From: Spirochaetota bacterium
GTDB lineage: Bacteria > Spirochaetota > UBA12135 > COTS27 > JAFLEE01
Direction of reading: 5' to 3'
Assembly (NCBI GenBank): GCA_017302015.1
Contig: JAFLEE010000026.1
Span: 1 to 58,698 of the forward strand
DNA: 58,698 nucleotides
In this document: piece after piece, positions 1-8,772 of the stretch
Layout of the letters: every line of letters begins with the position of its first letter
Position numbering within the stretch: the stretch's first letter is position 1
Translations under genes and position numbers: made by a program
The notes under the pieces: model-generated
What the model was told of the DNA's origin: nothing
The model's input: the letters and a program-made list of their open reading frames with translations, nothing else
The model's database searches: none

Positions 1-795
1 GGCGGGTGCCGCATTGGATGCGCCGGCCGAGGGCGCCGCGTTCGACCCACCTGTCACCACGGGGAGGGCTTCGCCCTTCGGATAGCCGGCGAGGGCATCG
101 GCCAGCAGGCGCCGTTTGGCCGAATCCTTGGTGAGATCGCGGTAATTGGCCAGGGCCACCCGGGTCGCCTCTGATGGAGGATACAGGAGCAGGTTGCCCA
201 AGGCCGTGGAGAAGACCGGAAAATCGGCCCGCGCGAAGACATCGAAAGTCGCGGACAAGGCGAAGGTGCCGCTGAGATGCGGGCGGAGCAGCCTCAGGGC
301 GAGATCGCTGCAGATCGGGTCGTTGTCGAGGATCGCCTTGGCCAAGAAGGGGGCGACGTTGCTGTCGCCGCAACGCGAGCGCGCCCAGAGGCAGAGGTTC
401 CGTATGTTGAAATCGGTGGACAGGGCGAAGAGCCTCTCGAACTCGCGCTCGATCTTCTCCTTCCGTTCCGCGACGGCTTGGCGCTTGGCGGCGAGGAGGG
501 CCGCTTGCTCCTTCTTGCGATCGGGGTTGCGCAGGGCGCGCGCCTGGGCGGGGTCGAGCGGCCAAGAGGAGGGGTCGAGGTCGACGAGGGCCTCGTGGTA
601 GCGCAAGAGGCGCTCGAGGCTGGCGGCCTGCACGTCGCGGTTGGGTTGGGTCGTGGCGTCGAGGAGGGCGTCGATGTAGGCCCACTCGCCCGGGCGGTAG
701 GCCTCGCGGACGTCTTTGAGGGAACGGAGCACGGGGGAACTGGCGCAGGCGCCCAGGAGCAGGGCACAGAGGGCGAGGAGGGGGAGGCGGGCCAT
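1..795 (-). CDS. Predicted lipoprotein, C-terminus beyond the window edge
   Basis: The frame is open from an ATG at 795 to base 1, so the 3' end lies outside the window (at least 265 residues). The N-terminus has a short hydrophobic signal and a lipobox LLLGAC, predicting a lipid-anchored envelope protein. The middle is helical and charged (KKEQAALLAAKRQAVAERKEK region), and the last visible part is rich in Ala, Ser, Gly and Asn with a repeated SNAAP. An in-frame ATG seven codons earlier (816) is an alternative start; neither has a clear ribosome-binding site. It follows smpB by about 30 bases on the same strand, so co-transcription is likely. I do not recognise a family; the lipoprotein call rests on the signal only. 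Confidence 0.72.
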   Translation of the reverse strand, partial: MARLPLLALCALLLGACASSPVLRSLKDVREAYRPGEWAYIDALLDATTQPNRDVQAASLERLLRYHEALVDLDPSSWPLDPAQARALRNPDRKKEQAALLAAKRQAVAERKEKIEREFERLFALSTDFNIRNLCLWARSRCGDSNVAPFLAKAILDNDPICSDLALRLLRPHLSGTFALSATFDVFARADFPVFSTALGNLLLYPPSEATRVALANYRDLTKDSAKRRLLADALAGYPKGEALPVVTGGSNAAPSAGASNAAPA

Positions 796-827
796 GGAGA
801 CGTGCAACGGTAACATGTCCGAGCGTT

Positions 828-1337
828 TCACGAAACGTACTTTCGGATGGTCCGGCCGATCTCCCGCTTGGATTCCCGCTCCTTGAGGACCTCCCGCTTG
901 TCCCAGGATTTCTTCCCCCGGCACAGCCCCAATTGGAGCTTGATCCAGGGGCCGTCGAGGTAGAGTTCGAGGGGGATGGCGGTATGCCCTTTGCGCGTCA
1001 CGGCGGTCTTGATCTTCGCGATCTCGGCCTGCCGCAGGAGCAGGCGCCGCGTGCGCCGCGGCTCGTGGTTGAGGCGGTTGGCTTCGCGGTACTCCCGGAT
1101 ATGGCCGTTGATCCACACCGGATTCCCGTCTTTGTCGAGGTGGATATAGGAATCGTCGAGGGAGACATCGCCGCGGCGGACGGCCTTCACCTCGCTCCCC
1201 ATGAGCGAGACTCCCGCCTCGAATTTATCCTCGACGAAATACTCGTGGTAGGCCTTGCGGTTCTTGGCCAGGGATTTCCGTTGCCGGGGCCGGGCGGCCC
1301 CGGCGGCCTGGAGGTTTTCGGGCTTTTGCTTGGCCAT
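828..1337 (-). CDS. smpB: SsrA-binding protein SmpB
   Basis: SmpB binds tmRNA and delivers it to stalled ribosomes for trans-translation. The 169-residue product shows the family order: NRKAYHEYF near residue 26, GVSLMGSEVKAVRRGDVSL near 42-60, WINGHI, RRLLL and, towards the end, GKKSWDKRE, followed by a basic tail. It is slightly longer than the usual 150-160 residues because of an N-terminal Lys/Arg/Gln-rich extension. A GAGGA lies about 11 nt before the ATG. It is followed on the same strand by the lipoprotein gene and diverges from speD. No tmRNA gene is visible in the window. Confidence 0.95.
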   Translation of the reverse strand: MAKQKPENLQAAGAARPRQRKSLAKNRKAYHEYFVEDKFEAGVSLMGSEVKAVRRGDVSLDDSYIHLDKDGNPVWINGHIREYREANRLNHEPRRTRRLLLRQAEIAKIKTAVTRKGHTAIPLELYLDGPWIKLQLGLCRGKKSWDKREVLKERESKREIGRTIRKYVS

Positions 1338-1431
1338 GGGCTAGCGGTCCTCACCGCGGCGGGCCGCCCGCCCGGGGACGGAGGCTGGGGAAGGGAACGG
1401 GGCGGCTCTTTCCATGGGGGGACCCCAATTG

Positions 1432-1437
1432 TAGAAT
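1432..1437 (+). promoter_or_regulatory. Candidate -10 element TAGAAT upstream of speD
   Basis: TAGAAT sits 18 nt before the speD ATG in an otherwise GC-rich gap. The predicted leader would be only about 12 nt. No convincing -35 box is visible at 16-18 nt spacing. The same TTGTAGAAT string occurs before the LacI gene at 4767. Confidence 0.4.
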
Positions 1438-1455
1438 TGGGCGGGATTTCCGGCC

Positions 1456-2286
1456 ATGGCCAGCGCAAAAAGAAAAATCAGCGAAACCAAGTCTTCCCAG
1501 AGCCTCTACGAGAAGAAGCGCAAGCGCATCAAGCTCCACGGGTTCAATAACCTCACGAAAAGCCTCTCGTTCAACATCTACGACATCTCCTACACCCCCT
1601 CGGCCCAGTCCCGGCGCGAGTACCTCGAGTACATCGACGAGGTCTACAATAGCGAGCGCCTCTACGGCATCCTCGAGAAGGTGGTCGAGATCATCGGCGC
1701 CCACATCATCTCCACCTCCACCCAAGACTACGACCCCCTCGGGGCCAGCGCCACCATCCTCATCAGCGAAGAGCCCGTGCGCGCCAGCAACACGGTGATG
1801 CACCTCGACAAGAGCCACGTCACCGCCCACACCTACCCCGAGAGCGACGAGCACACCAACCTCTCCACCTTCCGCGTCGACATCGACGTGGCGACCTGCG
1901 GCAAGATCTCGCCCCTCAACGCCCTCGACTACCTCATCGGCTGCTTCGACAGCGACGTGGTCAGCCTCGACTACAAGGTGCGCGGGTTCACCCGCGACGT
2001 GCACGGCACCAAGCATTTCATCGACCACAGCATCTTCTCCATCCTCGACTTCATCGGCGACTCGGTGCTCAACCGCTACCGCTACTACGAGACCAATAAT
2101 TACCAGGACAACCTCTTCCACGCCAAGATGATCCTGAAGGATTTCAAGATCGACGATTACCTCTTCCGCCGGGAGGAGAACATCAGCGACAAGAGCCGCG
2201 AGAAGGTCGAGCGCCTCATCCAGAAGCAGATGGAAGACATCTTCTACTCGAGCAATACCCAGCGCCGCAAAACCTACGAGCAATGA
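1456..2286 (+). CDS. speD: S-adenosylmethionine decarboxylase proenzyme, E. coli-type
   Basis: It makes decarboxylated S-adenosylmethionine, the aminopropyl donor for spermidine. The 276-residue product matches the long E. coli class: KLHGFNNLTKSLSFNIYDI near 27-45, the self-cleavage site DKSHVT (Lys119-Ser120, the Ser becoming the pyruvoyl group), HTYPES just after it, and the catalytic-Cys motif ATCGKISPL (Cys148). The N-terminus has a 25-residue basic Lys/Arg-rich extension. The stop is 16 bases before speE, whose product uses this product, so the two form an operon. Confidence 0.95.
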   Translation: MASAKRKISETKSSQSLYEKKRKRIKLHGFNNLTKSLSFNIYDISYTPSAQSRREYLEYIDEVYNSERLYGILEKVVEIIGAHIISTSTQDYDPLGASATILISEEPVRASNTVMHLDKSHVTAHTYPESDEHTNLSTFRVDIDVATCGKISPLNALDYLIGCFDSDVVSLDYKVRGFTRDVHGTKHFIDHSIFSILDFIGDSVLNRYRYYETNNYQDNLFHAKMILKDFKIDDYLFRREENISDKSREKVERLIQKQMEDIFYSSNTQRRKTYEQ

Positions 2287-2302
2287 GCCGCGGGGACCGA
2301 AG

Positions 2303-3295
2303 ATGAAAAAAAAGAAGAAAACCCCGCGGCGGGCCGCCGCCAAGGGCGCGAATCGGGCCAAGCCCGCCGCCCGCAAGGCCGCCCCGAAGTTCGTCCGGGA
2401 ATTCCTCAACCCCCATTTCGGGTATTTCTATACCTGGGATAAGGTCCTCGCCCAAACGAAGACGAAGTTCCAGGAACTCAAGGTGGTGAAGACCCCCGAG
2501 TTCGGCAAGGTGCTGCTGCTCGACGGCATCACCCAGGTCGGCGAGAAGCACGAGTTCCTCTACCACGAGCCCATGGTGCACCCCGCGCTCCTCGCCCACC
2601 CCGAGCCCGAAAGCGTGTGCATCATCGGCGGCGGCGACGGGGGCATCGCCCGCGAGGTCCTCAAGCACCCCTCGGTGCGCCGGGTCGACCAAGTCGACAT
2701 CGACGGCGACGTGTACGCCTTCTCCGAGAAGCACCTCCCGTCGGTCTCAGGCGGCGCGTTCCGGGACCCCCGCCTCAAGAAGATCACCGCCGACGGTCGC
2801 GAATGGATCGAGAAGTCCCGGGGCCAGTACGACGTGGTCCTCATGGACATGACCGACCCCTTCGGCCCCGCCAAGATGCTCTACACCCGCGAGTACTTCG
2901 AGGCGGTGAAGGCCTCCTTCCGCGACCCTGCCAAGGGCCTCTTCACCATGCACGCCGAGTCGCCCATCAGCCGGCCGCGCACCTTCAACAGCATCCTCCA
3001 GACCCTGGGCCTGGTCTTCCACCACGTCTCGCCCTTCTACCTCTACATCCAAATGTACGCCGTCCAGTGGTGCGTGGCGGTGGCCAGCGACCATTGGAAC
3101 CTCAAAGACATCGCCCCCGACGTCATCGACGAGAAGATTCGCCTGCGCCGCCTCTACAATCTCCAGGTGGTCAACGGGGCCACTTTCCGCGCCATGCAGG
3201 CCGAATTTCCCTACCTCGCCGCCATCCGCGCGCGCAAGGCGAAACTCCTCACCGACCATAGCCCCGACGTCGAAGACGTCATCGGCGGCCACTGA
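2303..3295 (+). CDS. speE: Spermidine synthase (putrescine aminopropyltransferase)
   Basis: It transfers an aminopropyl group from decarboxylated SAM to putrescine. In 330 residues it has the Rossmann motif IIGGGDGGIAREVLKH (about 107-122), acidic residues in VDIDGDV (131-137), ADGREWI near 163 and DMTDPFGPA (182-190), which holds the catalytic Asp. The first 30 residues are an unusual Lys/Ala/Pro/Arg-rich tail (MKKKKKTPRRAAAKG...) not needed for the enzyme fold; a similar tail is on the DUF1015 protein at 33777. It sits directly downstream of speD. Confidence 0.93.
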   Translation: MKKKKKTPRRAAAKGANRAKPAARKAAPKFVREFLNPHFGYFYTWDKVLAQTKTKFQELKVVKTPEFGKVLLLDGITQVGEKHEFLYHEPMVHPALLAHPEPESVCIIGGGDGGIAREVLKHPSVRRVDQVDIDGDVYAFSEKHLPSVSGGAFRDPRLKKITADGREWIEKSRGQYDVVLMDMTDPFGPAKMLYTREYFEAVKASFRDPAKGLFTMHAESPISRPRTFNSILQTLGLVFHHVSPFYLYIQMYAVQWCVAVASDHWNLKDIAPDVIDEKIRLRRLYNLQVVNGATFRAMQAEFPYLAAIRARKAKLLTDHSPDVEDVIGGH

Positions 3296-3427
3296 ACCGA
3301 GCTTCGGCCCCCCGTCGCGCTTCCCGCCACGGCCAAGCGATGATCGATCCCGACGGATGCTCTGTGGGAGGGCGTCTGCGCAACCCGGTCGTTTCGAGTG
3401 GCGCCCATGAACGCCCCATTCGGGGGT

Positions 3428-4237
3428 CTAGCGGACCATTCCCCAGAACATCTTCACCGCCATCATGGCGATGAACAGGGCGAAGAGCCGGCGCAGCACC
3501 GCCACCGGCAGCCGGTGGGAGAGCCGGGCGCCCAGCGGCGCGACGACGAAACTTGAGGCCGCGATGCAGGCGAATGCGGGCAGGTGGACGAACCCCAAGG
3601 ACCAGGTGGGCAGATCGGTCGCCTTCCAACCCCCGACGACGTAGCCGACGGTCGACGCCAAGGCGATGGGGAAGCCCGCCGCCGCCGAAGTTCCCACGGC
3701 CACCGTCGCCGCGGCCCCGGCGAAAATCATGAAGGGAACGGTGAGGGTTCCCCCGCCGATCCCCACGAGGCTCGACACGAGGCCGATCGCGAGGCCGCCG
3801 AGGATCCACCCCCCCAAGGGGAGGGCCTTGGCCTCTTTCGCCCCCGATTTTTTGGGGAGGGCCATCTGCACGGCGACGAACACGAGGAAGCAGGCGAAAA
3901 AGAGACGAAGCGCGAAAACGGGGATGCGCGGCGCCACCAAGGACCCCGCCCCGGCGCCGAGCAGGATCCCGGGCACGAGGCGGCGGAGCGCGCTCCAATC
4001 GACGGCGCCGCGGAGGTGGTGGGCGCGCGCGCTGGAGACCGAGGTGAGGAGGATCGTGGCGAGGGAGGTGCCCAACGCCAGGGGAAGGACCCGCTCGTGG
4101 GCCACGCCCAGGGATTCGAACACCATCGAAAGGAGCGGCACGATGACGACCCCGCCCCCGATGCCGAGGAGCCCGGCGAGGAAGCCGGCGAGCAGGCCGA
4201 CGCCGATGAGGGCGAGGATGGCGGGGAGGAGTTCCAT
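3428..4237 (-). CDS. TauE/SafE-family membrane transporter
   Basis: Predicted inner-membrane protein of 269 residues with about eight hydrophobic segments. It has the two internally related signatures of the family, GIGGGVVIVPLL in the N-half and GIGGGTLTVPFMIF in the C-half. Relatives export sulfite or organosulfonates, but many have unknown substrates. I chose the ATG at 4237 because it begins MELLPAILALIG and avoids a 37-base overlap with the deaminase upstream; an in-frame ATG at 4279 also exists. It is 5 bases behind the deaminase gene and converges with speE. The substrate cannot be read from sequence. Confidence 0.82.
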   Translation of the reverse strand: MELLPAILALIGVGLLAGFLAGLLGIGGGVVIVPLLSMVFESLGVAHERVLPLALGTSLATILLTSVSSARAHHLRGAVDWSALRRLVPGILLGAGAGSLVAPRIPVFALRLFFACFLVFVAVQMALPKKSGAKEAKALPLGGWILGGLAIGLVSSLVGIGGGTLTVPFMIFAGAAATVAVGTSAAAGFPIALASTVGYVVGGWKATDLPTWSLGFVHLPAFACIAASSFVVAPLGARLSHRLPVAVLRRLFALFIAMMAVKMFWGMVR

Positions 4238-4242
4238 CGCCG

Positions 4243-4692
4243 TCACGAGCAGGGCGAGTCGGCCGCCCCGTTCTTCCATTCGCCGGGGTCGAGGTACTCC
4301 ACCGTGATGCCGCAGCGCCTCAGGAAATCGAGGCCGTCGGTCTTCCGGTAATCCTCGCTGTAGTAGACGGTATGGATGCCCGATTGGGCGATGAGTTTAG
4401 CGCATTCGATGCAGGGCACGGTGGTGACGAACATGGAGGCGCCCATCCCCGATTCGCTGCTCTTGGCCAGCTTGGCGATGGCGTTCGTCTCCGCGTGGTA
4501 GACCTCGGGAAGGGTGTTGTTCTGCTCGTCCTCGCAATCGTTGGACCAGCCGGGCGGCGTGCCGTTGAAGCCGATGGAGATGATGCGGTCATCCTTGACG
4601 ATGACGCACCCGACCTTGCGCCGCTTGCAATAACTGAGGCGGGCGTAGATATGGGCGGCCTGCATGTGGGCCAAGGCGTAATGGCGTTTCAC
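4243..4692 (-). CDS. dCMP deaminase-type zinc enzyme (ComEB-like)
   Basis: Cytidine/deoxycytidylate deaminase fold that converts dCMP to dUMP in dTTP synthesis. The 149-residue protein has the zinc and proton-shuttle motif HAE (66-68) and the second zinc motif PCIEC (93-97), plus GFNGTPPGWSNDC and SGMGASMFVTT, typical of the dCMP deaminase rather than the cytidine deaminase branch. It is likely co-transcribed with the TauE-like gene 5 bases downstream, though no functional link is known. It diverges from the LacI gene at 4767. Confidence 0.88.
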   Translation of the reverse strand: MKRHYALAHMQAAHIYARLSYCKRRKVGCVIVKDDRIISIGFNGTPPGWSNDCEDEQNNTLPEVYHAETNAIAKLAKSSESGMGASMFVTTVPCIECAKLIAQSGIHTVYYSEDYRKTDGLDFLRRCGITVEYLDPGEWKNGAADSPCS

Positions 4693-4752
4693 CCCGAAAT
4701 TGTACCGTGGGACGGCCGGGGGATGAATGGCGGGGAGGGGCTCCCTGGATTG

Positions 4753-4758
4753 TAGAAT
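4753..4758 (+). promoter_or_regulatory. TAGAAT box 8 nt before the LacI start codon (leaderless candidate)
   Basis: TAGAAT ends 8 nt before the ATG at 4767. A -10 box normally lies about 7 nt from the transcription start, so an mRNA from this box would begin at or within 1-2 nt of the ATG. No ribosome-binding site is present between them. No -35 box is recognisable. Confidence 0.45.
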
Positions 4759-4766
4759 GGCCCCCT

Positions 4767-5750
4767 ATGGCGACCTTAAAGGAACTCGCCCGCCTCTCCA
4801 AGGCGTCCATCCGCACGGTGGCCCGGGTGGTCCACCGAAAGGGCTATGTCGGCGCTAAAACGCGGGAACGCATCGAAGGGGCCATCGCCGAACTCGGCTA
4901 CGAGCCGGATCTGGCCGCCCGCTCCTTGCGCACCCGGCGCAGTTTCGAGATCGCCGTGGTGGTCCCCACCGCCGACGAGATCCACATGGACAAACTGGCC
5001 GCCGCCGAGCGGCAATTGCGGGGGGCGGGATACCGGCTCCGGGTCTTTTTCGAGGGCCAAGGCACCCCGCCCGAATGGAAGGCGCTCTTCAAGCACCTCC
5101 ACGCCTCCAAACCCGCCGGCGTGCTCTTCCTCCCGGCCCTGCCTCCCGCGGGCCTCGAAGGGGCCTCGGGCCTCGGAAAGGCGGGCATCCCCTACGTCCT
5201 CATGGATCTCGTCACGGGGAACCACCCGGGGGTGCGCATCGACCGGCCCCAGGGCGTCTACGAGGCCGTACGCCACCTCATCGCCTCCGGGCGCAAACGC
5301 ATCGCCTTCGTCGGCCCGGGGGAAGCCCAATCGCGCTCGCGCCTGGCGGGATACCGGCGCGCGTTGGAAGAGGCGGGCCTCCCCGCCATCCACCTCGAGT
5401 GCGCCCCCGAAGCGGCGGAGGAGGTGCGGCGACTCGGCCGGGAACTCGCCGACCGCCCGGAGAAGATCGATGCGGTGCAGGCCTATACCGATCAGGTGGC
5501 CATGGGCCTGCTCGCCGGGCTCCACGATGCGGGACGCACGGTGCCCCGGGAGATCGCGGTGGTGGGCTTCGACGATCGGCGCATGGCCATGCTCGCCTGG
5601 CCGCCGCTGACCACCGTGGCCCAGCCCAACCGAGAAGTGGGCGAGGCCGCCGCGGCCATGCTCCTCGAGTGGATCGACCGGGGAGGCGGCCCTCCCCCGG
5701 TCGAATCCCGCACCGTACCGACCCGACTGGTGATCCGCGAGTCGGGTTGA
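4767..5750 (+). CDS. LacI-family transcriptional regulator
   Basis: DNA-binding repressor or activator of 327 residues. The N-terminal LacI helix-turn-helix is clear (MATLKELARLSKASIRTVARV, then ERIEGAIAELGYEPDLAARSLRT). A periplasmic-binding-type ligand domain follows, with AVVVPTADEIHMDKLAAAE, GIPYVLMD, RIDRPQG, KRIAFVGPGE and the C-terminal VVGFDDRRMAMLAWPPLTTV. The ATG at 4767 was chosen because it opens directly into the HTH. The ligand is probably a sugar or nucleoside. No transporter or sugar enzyme is adjacent, so its target is not obvious; the gene downstream is phosphoglycerate dehydrogenase, 114 bases away. Confidence 0.92.
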   Translation: MATLKELARLSKASIRTVARVVHRKGYVGAKTRERIEGAIAELGYEPDLAARSLRTRRSFEIAVVVPTADEIHMDKLAAAERQLRGAGYRLRVFFEGQGTPPEWKALFKHLHASKPAGVLFLPALPPAGLEGASGLGKAGIPYVLMDLVTGNHPGVRIDRPQGVYEAVRHLIASGRKRIAFVGPGEAQSRSRLAGYRRALEEAGLPAIHLECAPEAAEEVRRLGRELADRPEKIDAVQAYTDQVAMGLLAGLHDAGRTVPREIAVVGFDDRRMAMLAWPPLTTVAQPNREVGEAAAAMLLEWIDRGGGPPPVESRTVPTRLVIRESG

Positions 5751-5864
5751 TCCCCGGGCGATAAGCGCGGGGCACCTCCCGCCCGGCTCCCTCCCATACT
5801 ACGATTGGCGGCCCGCGGACGCCCGCGGGGACGATGCATCCCACCCGTTTTTCCGGAGGTTCCC

Positions 5865-7034
5865 GTGTACAAGATCCGCAAGCATGACAAGATCGCCGAG
5901 ATCGGCCTCAACGAACTCCCCTCCACGTGGAATTGCTCCACCGACGAGAAGAACCCCGACGGCATCATCCTACGCTCCCATAAACTCCAGGCCTCCGAGT
6001 TCGGCGGATCCCTTTTAGCCGTCGGCCGGGCCGGCGCCGGGGTCAATAATATCCCCGTCGCCGATTGCACCCAGAAGGGCATCGTGGTCTTCAACACGCC
6101 CGGGGCCAACGCCAACGCCGTGAAGGAACTCACCGTGGCCGCCCTCCTCCTCTCCTCCCGCCGGCTCGTGGAATCGGTCGCCGCCCTGAAGGCCATCTCC
6201 GACCGCGCCGACCTCGATAAAAAAGCCGAAAAATTGAAGGGGGATTTCGCCGGTCCCGAGTTGGCCGGCAAAACCCTCGGCATCGTGGGCCTCGGGGCCA
6301 TCGGGGTGCTCGTCAGCCAGGCCGCCGTGGGCCTCGACATGAAGGTCATCGGCTACGACCCCGGCATATCCGTCCAGAACGCCTGGAACATCCCCCGGGA
6401 GGTCAAGCAGGCCACCAGCCTCGAAAGCCTGGTCGCCGAATGCGATTACCTCACCGTCCATGTCCCCCTGGTCGACGCGACGAAGAATCTCATCAACGCA
6501 GGCCTCATCGCCAAAATGAAGGCGGGCCTGCGCCTGGTAAACCTCTCCCGCGCCGAGATCATGTCGGTGCCCGACGTGCTCGACGCCCTGGAAGGCGGCA
6601 AGATCGCGTCCCTCGCCACCGATTTCGCCGATGCGCGCCTGCTCGACCATCCCAAGGTGCTCACCTTCCCCCACATGGGCGCCAGCACCCCCGAAGCCGA
6701 GGACAATTGCGCCGTGCTCGCCTGCGCCCAGGTACGCGACTACCTCCTCACCGGCAATATCCGCAATTCGGTGAACTTCCCCAACGCCTACCTCGAGCCC
6801 AAGGCCGACGGCAAGCGCGTCGCCATCCTCCACAAGAACGTGCCCAAGATGCTCGCCACCATCAGCGAGGTCTTCGGCAGCCACAACCTCAACATCGCCG
6901 ACATGGTGAACGCCAGCAAGGGCGAGGTCGCCTACACGATGCTCGATGTCGACGGGAACGCCGACGCGGCCCTGGCCGAAAAACTCGGGCAGATCGCGGG
7001 CGTGATGAAGGTCCGGGTGCTCGGCGCCCGCTAA
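5865..7034 (+). CDS. serA: D-3-phosphoglycerate dehydrogenase with C-terminal ACT domain
   Basis: First step of serine synthesis: oxidises 3-phosphoglycerate to 3-phosphohydroxypyruvate with NAD. The 389-residue product has the substrate half (VGRAGAGVNNIPVADC), the NAD fold GIVGLGAIG (139-147), Arg229 in NLSRAEI, His270 in PHMGAST and an ACT domain (about 317-389), a likely serine sensor. The start is a GTG preceded by a strong GGAGG 7 bases upstream; upstream in-frame codons have no such support. Odd point: the acidic residue expected between Arg and His (canonical DVF..EP) is not visible; that stretch reads ATDFADARLLDHP. Confidence 0.9.
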   Translation: MYKIRKHDKIAEIGLNELPSTWNCSTDEKNPDGIILRSHKLQASEFGGSLLAVGRAGAGVNNIPVADCTQKGIVVFNTPGANANAVKELTVAALLLSSRRLVESVAALKAISDRADLDKKAEKLKGDFAGPELAGKTLGIVGLGAIGVLVSQAAVGLDMKVIGYDPGISVQNAWNIPREVKQATSLESLVAECDYLTVHVPLVDATKNLINAGLIAKMKAGLRLVNLSRAEIMSVPDVLDALEGGKIASLATDFADARLLDHPKVLTFPHMGASTPEAEDNCAVLACAQVRDYLLTGNIRNSVNFPNAYLEPKADGKRVAILHKNVPKMLATISEVFGSHNLNIADMVNASKGEVAYTMLDVDGNADAALAEKLGQIAGVMKVRVLGAR

Positions 7035-7047
7035 GGCCGCTCCCCGC

Positions 7048-7881
7048 TCAGGCCGGCAGATCGCGCAGGGTGAGTTCCATCCCGGCGATGGCCTGGAAAA
7101 CCCGGTGCAAGAGGCCCTCGCTCGCGGGGGTGAGGGTTTCGGGCGTGTCGTCGATCGAATTGATCCTCTGCCAGGTCTTCGGGTACTCCCGCCGCTTCCT
7201 CCAGCCCCGGATCTCCGCCATCGGGAGCGCCGTGAGGAGGACCGACGGGAAGCCGTGGGCCGTGAAACTCCAGTCGTCGGACAGGGGCGTGGCCAGGGGC
7301 TCCATCGTGGAGAAGCGCGCCATGCGGCGCAGGGTGGCGTGGAAGAGGGTCTTCCATCGGTCGAAGCCGGCCCCGTGGAGCCGCTTCTTGAGGAGCAGCC
7401 CGCCCGTGGTCGACAGGACCGGGGTATCCCCGCAGCCGAAAACATCGAAACTGAAGAAGCACCAGCGCTTGGCGTCGGGCTGGCCCTTGAGCCAGGTCGC
7501 GAGCTTCCAGGCGCCCTGTTCGCGCAGGCGATCGCCCGCGACGACCTCTTCCCGGTCCGTGAAGAGGATCTGCAGGTTCTGGGCCTTGCGGTAGACCGGC
7601 GAGGCGGAAAGTTCCACCAGGCGGGCCACCGCGGCCGCGTTGTCGTTGGCGCCCGGGGAATCGGGGTAGCGGTCGTGGTGGGCCACGATGGTCTTGATGC
7701 GCCGCCCGGGGAGCACCCGGCGGCCCGGATGCACCCACACATGCCGGGTGTCGCCGGCGGTGAGGATCTCGTGGGGCACGCCCAATTGGCGCAGGCTCCC
7801 GGTGACCAGTTCGAGGCGGTCCGCCCGCGGCTCCACGAGGCGCGAGAGGAGATCTTGGGAGGAGAAGGGGGCTATTTTCAC
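7048..7881 (-). CDS. M28-family-like metallopeptidase, atypical metal site
   Basis: 277 residues, GTG start, no signal peptide. It resembles M28 zinc aminopeptidases: VAHHDRYPDSPGANDNAAAVARLVEL (His68/69, Asp70, Asp80), FTDREE (Glu111-Glu112) and SFDVFGCGD (Asp146). The last zinc ligand, usually a His in a YHT..DT motif, is not where expected; the matching region reads INSIDDTPETL (240-250). SDD (201-203) stands where SDH is common. It may be a peptidase with a changed site or a non-peptidase relative. It converges with serA (13 bases between stops) and lies 60 bases downstream of mtgA, a likely operon partner. Confidence 0.72.
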   Translation of the reverse strand: MKIAPFSSQDLLSRLVEPRADRLELVTGSLRQLGVPHEILTAGDTRHVWVHPGRRVLPGRRIKTIVAHHDRYPDSPGANDNAAAVARLVELSASPVYRKAQNLQILFTDREEVVAGDRLREQGAWKLATWLKGQPDAKRWCFFSFDVFGCGDTPVLSTTGGLLLKKRLHGAGFDRWKTLFHATLRRMARFSTMEPLATPLSDDWSFTAHGFPSVLLTALPMAEIRGWRKRREYPKTWQRINSIDDTPETLTPASEGLLHRVFQAIAGMELTLRDLPA

Positions 7882-7941
7882 GGGGGCCTCGGGCCCATTG
7901 TCGAAGTCCGGTGGCTTAAACCTTAAGCGGCGCCGAAGACC

Positions 7942-8772
7942 TCACTCTTCCGGGGGGGCGCCTTCCATGCCGGGGGGCTTCTCATCCGGCGCCGCGGCCG
8001 GGACCGGGGCCTGCCAATAGCCCTGGGCCCGCATCTGCCAAAGCGCCCAACGGATATGCTGGTCCCGCCTGGCATCGGGAACGCCCCGCCTCCAGGCGGG
8101 CCCCCGCGTGGTGGGAGCGGGCAAGAACCAGGTGAGGAGGGCGGCCTGGTCCACGGACAAGGCCTGGGGCTCCACGCCGAAATAGGCCCGGGAAGCTGCC
8201 CGGATCCCGTAGAGGTTGGGGCCGAACTCGACCAGGTTCAGGTAATAGTCCATGATCTCTTCTTTCGAAAGCACGTTCTCGAGGCGGCGGGCGATGATCA
8301 ATTCCCGGACCTTGCGCAGCGGCGTGCGGTTGCGGTAGAGCCAGGCGTTCTTCACGAGTTGCTGGGTGATCGTGCTCGCCCCGCGCAGGGATTGGCCGCC
8401 GAGGATCCAGTCGTGCAGCGCCGAGCGCATCTCCGCCCAGTCGAGGCCCCGATGCTGGTAGAACAGGGAATCTTCGGTCACCACGAAGGCCCCCACGGTC
8501 GACCAGGCCAGGCTCCGCGAGCGGACGAAGGCCGCGTCCCAACGCCGGGCGACGCGGCGCTCCACCCGGGGGGGCGCCTTCCCACGGGCCACATAGGCGT
8601 GTTGGGGGATCCAGGATCGGGCCCGCCCCAGGGACGGGGAGCCGACGAGGAAGGAGGCGACGAGGAGGGCCATAAACCCCCCGAAAAAAACGACACCCGT
8701 CACCGCCGTGCGCCGCAGGTACCCGTACTCGAACGAGAGGCGGAAGCGGGTGTACTCGACCCACACCCGCAT
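7942..8772 (-). CDS. mtgA: Monofunctional peptidoglycan glycosyltransferase (GT51)
   Basis: Polymerises lipid II into glycan strands at the inner membrane. It has one membrane segment (about 24-44) and the GT51 motifs EDSLFYQHRGLDW (catalytic Glu100), GASTITQQLVKN (131-142), RKVRELIIARRLE and LNLVEFGPNLYGI. No transpeptidase domain follows, so it is the MtgA type. The C-tail is Pro/Ala/Glu-rich. The ATG at 8772 is used, but the frame stays open upstream to the parvulin stop and encodes a plausible amphipathic stretch, so the true start may be an upstream non-ATG codon. Confidence 0.9.
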   Translation of the reverse strand: MRVWVEYTRFRLSFEYGYLRRTAVTGVVFFGGFMALLVASFLVGSPSLGRARSWIPQHAYVARGKAPPRVERRVARRWDAAFVRSRSLAWSTVGAFVVTEDSLFYQHRGLDWAEMRSALHDWILGGQSLRGASTITQQLVKNAWLYRNRTPLRKVRELIIARRLENVLSKEEIMDYYLNLVEFGPNLYGIRAASRAYFGVEPQALSVDQAALLTWFLPAPTTRGPAWRRGVPDARRDQHIRWALWQMRAQGYWQAPVPAAAPDEKPPGMEGAPPEE

